Shown in pieces: positions 5,442-6,544 of a stretch of 6,544 nt of DNA; within the stretch, counting starts at the first letter, position 1; each line of letters starts with the position of its first letter. Made by a program: the position numbers and the translations under genes. The stretch comes from Syntrophomonadaceae bacterium (GTDB lineage: Bacteria; Bacillota; Dethiobacteria; DTU022; UBA8154), in the NCBI GenBank assembly GCA_007122565.1, contig SKTJ01000197.1, forward strand, positions 1-6,544. Direction: 5' to 3'. The notes under the pieces are model-generated. The model searched no databases. It was not told the DNA's origin and saw only the letters and a list, made by a program, of their open reading frames with translations.

Positions 5442-5510
5442 CGTTCCCCTTATTACGTCAGGGGGTAGAATCCCCATCTGAAGCTTCAATGGTCAGCTTT
5501 TGGCTGAACG
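5442..5510 (-). promoter_or_regulatory. Structured 5' leader of the sensory operon
   Basis: On the minus strand the leader can form CAG-GGGG/CCCC-CTG (5459-5465 with 5472-5480) and TCAGC/GCTGA (5493-5497 with 5503-5507). Between them is the palindrome GAAGCTTC. CGTTC at the 5' side (5506-5510) can pair with GAACG (5442-5446), closing the set as a junction, though it competes for one or two bases with the second hairpin. I do not recognise a known riboswitch class. Confidence 0.35.
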
Positions 5511-5552
5511 ATCCCTCTAACCCCATTAAAACTATAGTATTAGATAGGTATA

Positions 5553-5581
5553 ACTTTATAATAAAATTAGGGTTTTGTCAA
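5553..5581 (-). promoter_or_regulatory. Putative sigma-A promoter of the sensory operon
   Basis: The minus strand reads TTGACA (5581-5576), a perfect -35 box. After 17 bases comes TAAAGT (5558-5553), or after 15 bases TATAAA (5560-5555), as the -10. Transcription would begin near 5545, giving a leader of about 125 nt before the ATG at 5418. The rest of the 315-bp divergent gap (5419-5734) holds the structured leader, this promoter and the promoter of the rightward gene; I see no coding sequence in it. Confidence 0.55.
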
Positions 5582-5683
5582 CGGCGAATATTCTACTTAT
5601 AACAAATATTTACAGGTAGGGGTGGGGAAATCACTAACAACGTGTGATTAATGCTTATACAAAATAATCGAAATTTTCCCTAA

Positions 5684-5712
5684 TAGACACAAGCGCCAAT
5701 AAACCTTAATAT
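5684..5712 (+). promoter_or_regulatory. Putative promoter of the RnfG-like gene
   Basis: TAGACA (5684-5689), a 17-base spacer, then TAATAT (5707-5712) fit a sigma-A promoter with a weak -10. The -10 lies in a 14-mer (CCTTAATATTTAAA, 5704-5717) that recurs exactly before the next gene at 6486-6499. The predicted untranslated leader is very short, about 16 nt. Confidence 0.4.
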
Positions 5713-5734
5713 TTAAAGAAAAGAGGTGAGTTTA

Positions 5735-6334
5735 ATGGCAGAGCTACAACCGCTGGATAAAGAAATAGGCAAAGGCCGGATTACAAAAGTATTGTATTGT
5801 GTGTTAGTTCTGGCAGTTTTAGGCGCATTTAGTGGTTTGGCTGTATCTTTTACAAATCGGGTAACTGCTCCTGTTATCGCTGCTAATGAGCATGCTGAAC
5901 TGTTGGCGATGTTGGAGAGTGTGATGCCGGAAGCTGATGAATACAAACTCGTAACGTCGGAAAATGGCCTTGATATTTATTTCGGAGTTAAAAACCGTGA
6001 AGTTCTTGCGGCTGTAGTTCCGGGCGAGGGGAAAGGGTTTAATGGAGATTCAGTTAACACTCTAACCATTGTCGACCCTGATGGGAAAATTAATAAAGTG
6101 GTAGTTCAAAAACATAAAGAGACGCCTGGGTGGGGTGAAAAGATAGAAGAACCCCTTTTCCTGGCCCAGTTTGAAGGGATTTCCAAAAGCTTCACGATCG
6201 AAGAAGAACAGAAATTTGAAGATACCCTAATTGCAGGAGTTGATATTATCTCCGGGGCAACTATTTCATCACAGGCAGTACTAAAAGGAGTCGCCCAGGC
6301 AATGGACCTTTATGCATTTGCTTCTATTGATTAG
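5735..6334 (+). CDS. RnfG/NqrC-like membrane-anchored FMN-binding protein
   Basis: 199 residues. A single membrane segment (about 17-39) is followed by an extracytoplasmic FMN-binding domain. Family marks are HKETPGWGEKI (127-137), LAQFEG, and GVDIISGATISSQAV (168-182). The Thr of SGAT (Thr176) is where ApbE-type flavin transferases attach FMN covalently through a phosphoester bond in RnfG and NqrC. Such proteins carry electrons through the Rnf or Nqr complexes, or pass them to extracytoplasmic acceptors. ATG at 5735 is chosen because AGAGGTGAG ends about four bases upstream; an in-frame GTG at 5726 lies inside that ribosome binding site. No RnfC or RnfD gene precedes it and it seems to have its own promoter, so it is not in the common rnfCDGEAB order. 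Whether it belongs to a complex or is a stand-alone flavoprotein cannot be decided from this window. Confidence 0.88.
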   Translation: MAELQPLDKEIGKGRITKVLYCVLVLAVLGAFSGLAVSFTNRVTAPVIAANEHAELLAMLESVMPEADEYKLVTSENGLDIYFGVKNREVLAAVVPGEGKGFNGDSVNTLTIVDPDGKINKVVVQKHKETPGWGEKIEEPLFLAQFEGISKSFTIEEEQKFEDTLIAGVDIISGATISSQAVLKGVAQAMDLYAFASID

Positions 6335-6357
6335 TCCGTTTCAAATCTAAACATAAT

Positions 6358-6431
6358 ATTCAGGAGCCAGGAGTCAGCATAAAGGAAAAAACAATCTTCA
6401 TGCTTTGGTAAATGGCTTCTGACTCCTGAAT
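6358..6431. repeat. Dispersed-repeat hairpin with AGGAGYC units
   Basis: The left arm ATTCAGGAGCCAGGAGTCAG (6358-6377) contains two AGGAGYC units. The right arm CTGACTCCTGAAT (6419-6431) is its inverted copy with one 7-base unit missing, so it can pair in two registers. AGCAT/ATGCT (6376-6380 with 6400-6404) may extend the fold inward. It lies in the 206-bp gap after the RnfG-like gene and has the look of a short dispersed intergenic repeat. Confidence 0.6.
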
Positions 6432-6457
6432 AGCTGATGCGGTGCGCTATTTTTTTT
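6419..6457 (+). terminator. Terminator-like hairpin arm plus T-run after the RnfG-like gene
   Basis: Eight T (6450-6457) follow the large inverted repeat at a distance of 18 bases. A minimal TAGC/GCTA pair (6431-6434 with 6446-6449) abuts the T-run directly. The stem next to the T-run is weak, so termination efficiency is uncertain. Confidence 0.35.
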
Positions 6458-6465
6458 AAAGTTCC

Positions 6466-6494
6466 TTGTGAGAGTGATAACGTTCCCTTAATAT
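6466..6494 (+). promoter_or_regulatory. Putative promoter of the gene starting at 6541
   Basis: TTGTGA (6466-6471), a 17-base spacer and TAATAT (6489-6494) match the arrangement seen before the RnfG-like gene. They share the exact 14-mer CCTTAATATTTAAA (6486-6499). The start codon lies about 40 nt downstream of the predicted transcription start. Confidence 0.4.
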
Positions 6495-6540
6495 TTAAAA
6501 ATTCTGTTAATTTGGAAAATAGGTTGGGAGGTTAGACAGT

Positions 6541-6544
6541 ATGA
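6541..6544 (+). CDS. Start codon of a further gene, cut by the window edge
   Basis: ATG at 6541 follows GGGAGG (6527-6532) at about eight bases, a good ribosome binding site, with a promoter-like sequence upstream. Only one codon is visible, so nothing can be said of the product. Confidence 0.5.

Noticed and set aside
5726..5734. GTG at 5726 as the start of the RnfG-like protein
   Set aside because: It lies inside the AGAGGTGAG ribosome binding site that serves the ATG at 5735.

Overview
The window looks like chromosomal DNA of an anaerobic, corrinoid-using Firmicute, most plausibly of the Peptococcaceae/Desulfotomaculum-Pelotomaculum type. This is inferred from the methyltetrahydrofolate:corrinoid methyltransferase, an RnfG-like flavoprotein, strong purine-rich Shine-Dalgarno sites, GTG starts and patchy base composition. 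No 16S or other marker is present, so the assignment is tentative.

Layout. Positions 1-692 (minus) hold the N-terminal ~230 codons of a DHPS-fold methyltransferase (AcsE/MtgA family), cut by the left edge. A 483-bp gene-free stretch (693-1175) carries its leader and a 238-bp non-coding mobile element. Positions 1176-1970 (plus) encode a short histone-deacetylase-family hydrolase. A nested palindrome at 1998-2053 separates it from a convergent three-gene operon read on the minus strand (5418 to 2054): a PhnD-like lipoprotein solute-binding protein, a HAMP/HisKA_3 sensor kinase that starts on the lipoprotein's stop codon (GTGA overlap), and a NarL/FixJ-type response regulator. Together these resemble a three-component sensory system in which an extracytoplasmic binding protein presents a ligand to the kinase. 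A 237-bp second copy of the mobile element lies between kinase and regulator. On the right, divergently transcribed, is an orphan RnfG/NqrC-like membrane-anchored FMN-binding protein (5735-6334). It is followed by a dispersed-repeat hairpin, a T-run, a promoter-like sequence and the start codon of a further gene at the very edge.

The most notable feature is the pair of related ~238-bp elements (895-1132 and 2753-2989). They have 12-bp imperfect terminal inverted repeats beginning GTA and ending in ACTCAG. Each is flanked by an 8-bp direct repeat matching at 7 of 8 positions. They encode no protein. Inside are two invariant ~30-nt blocks and a hairpin whose stem sequence differs between copies but stays perfectly paired. 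This is the signature of a non-autonomous (MITE-type) element; the GTAA-type ends and 8-bp duplications suggest mobilisation by an IS66-family transposase. One copy now forms the upstream region of the deacetylase gene, and the other sits inside the two-component operon.
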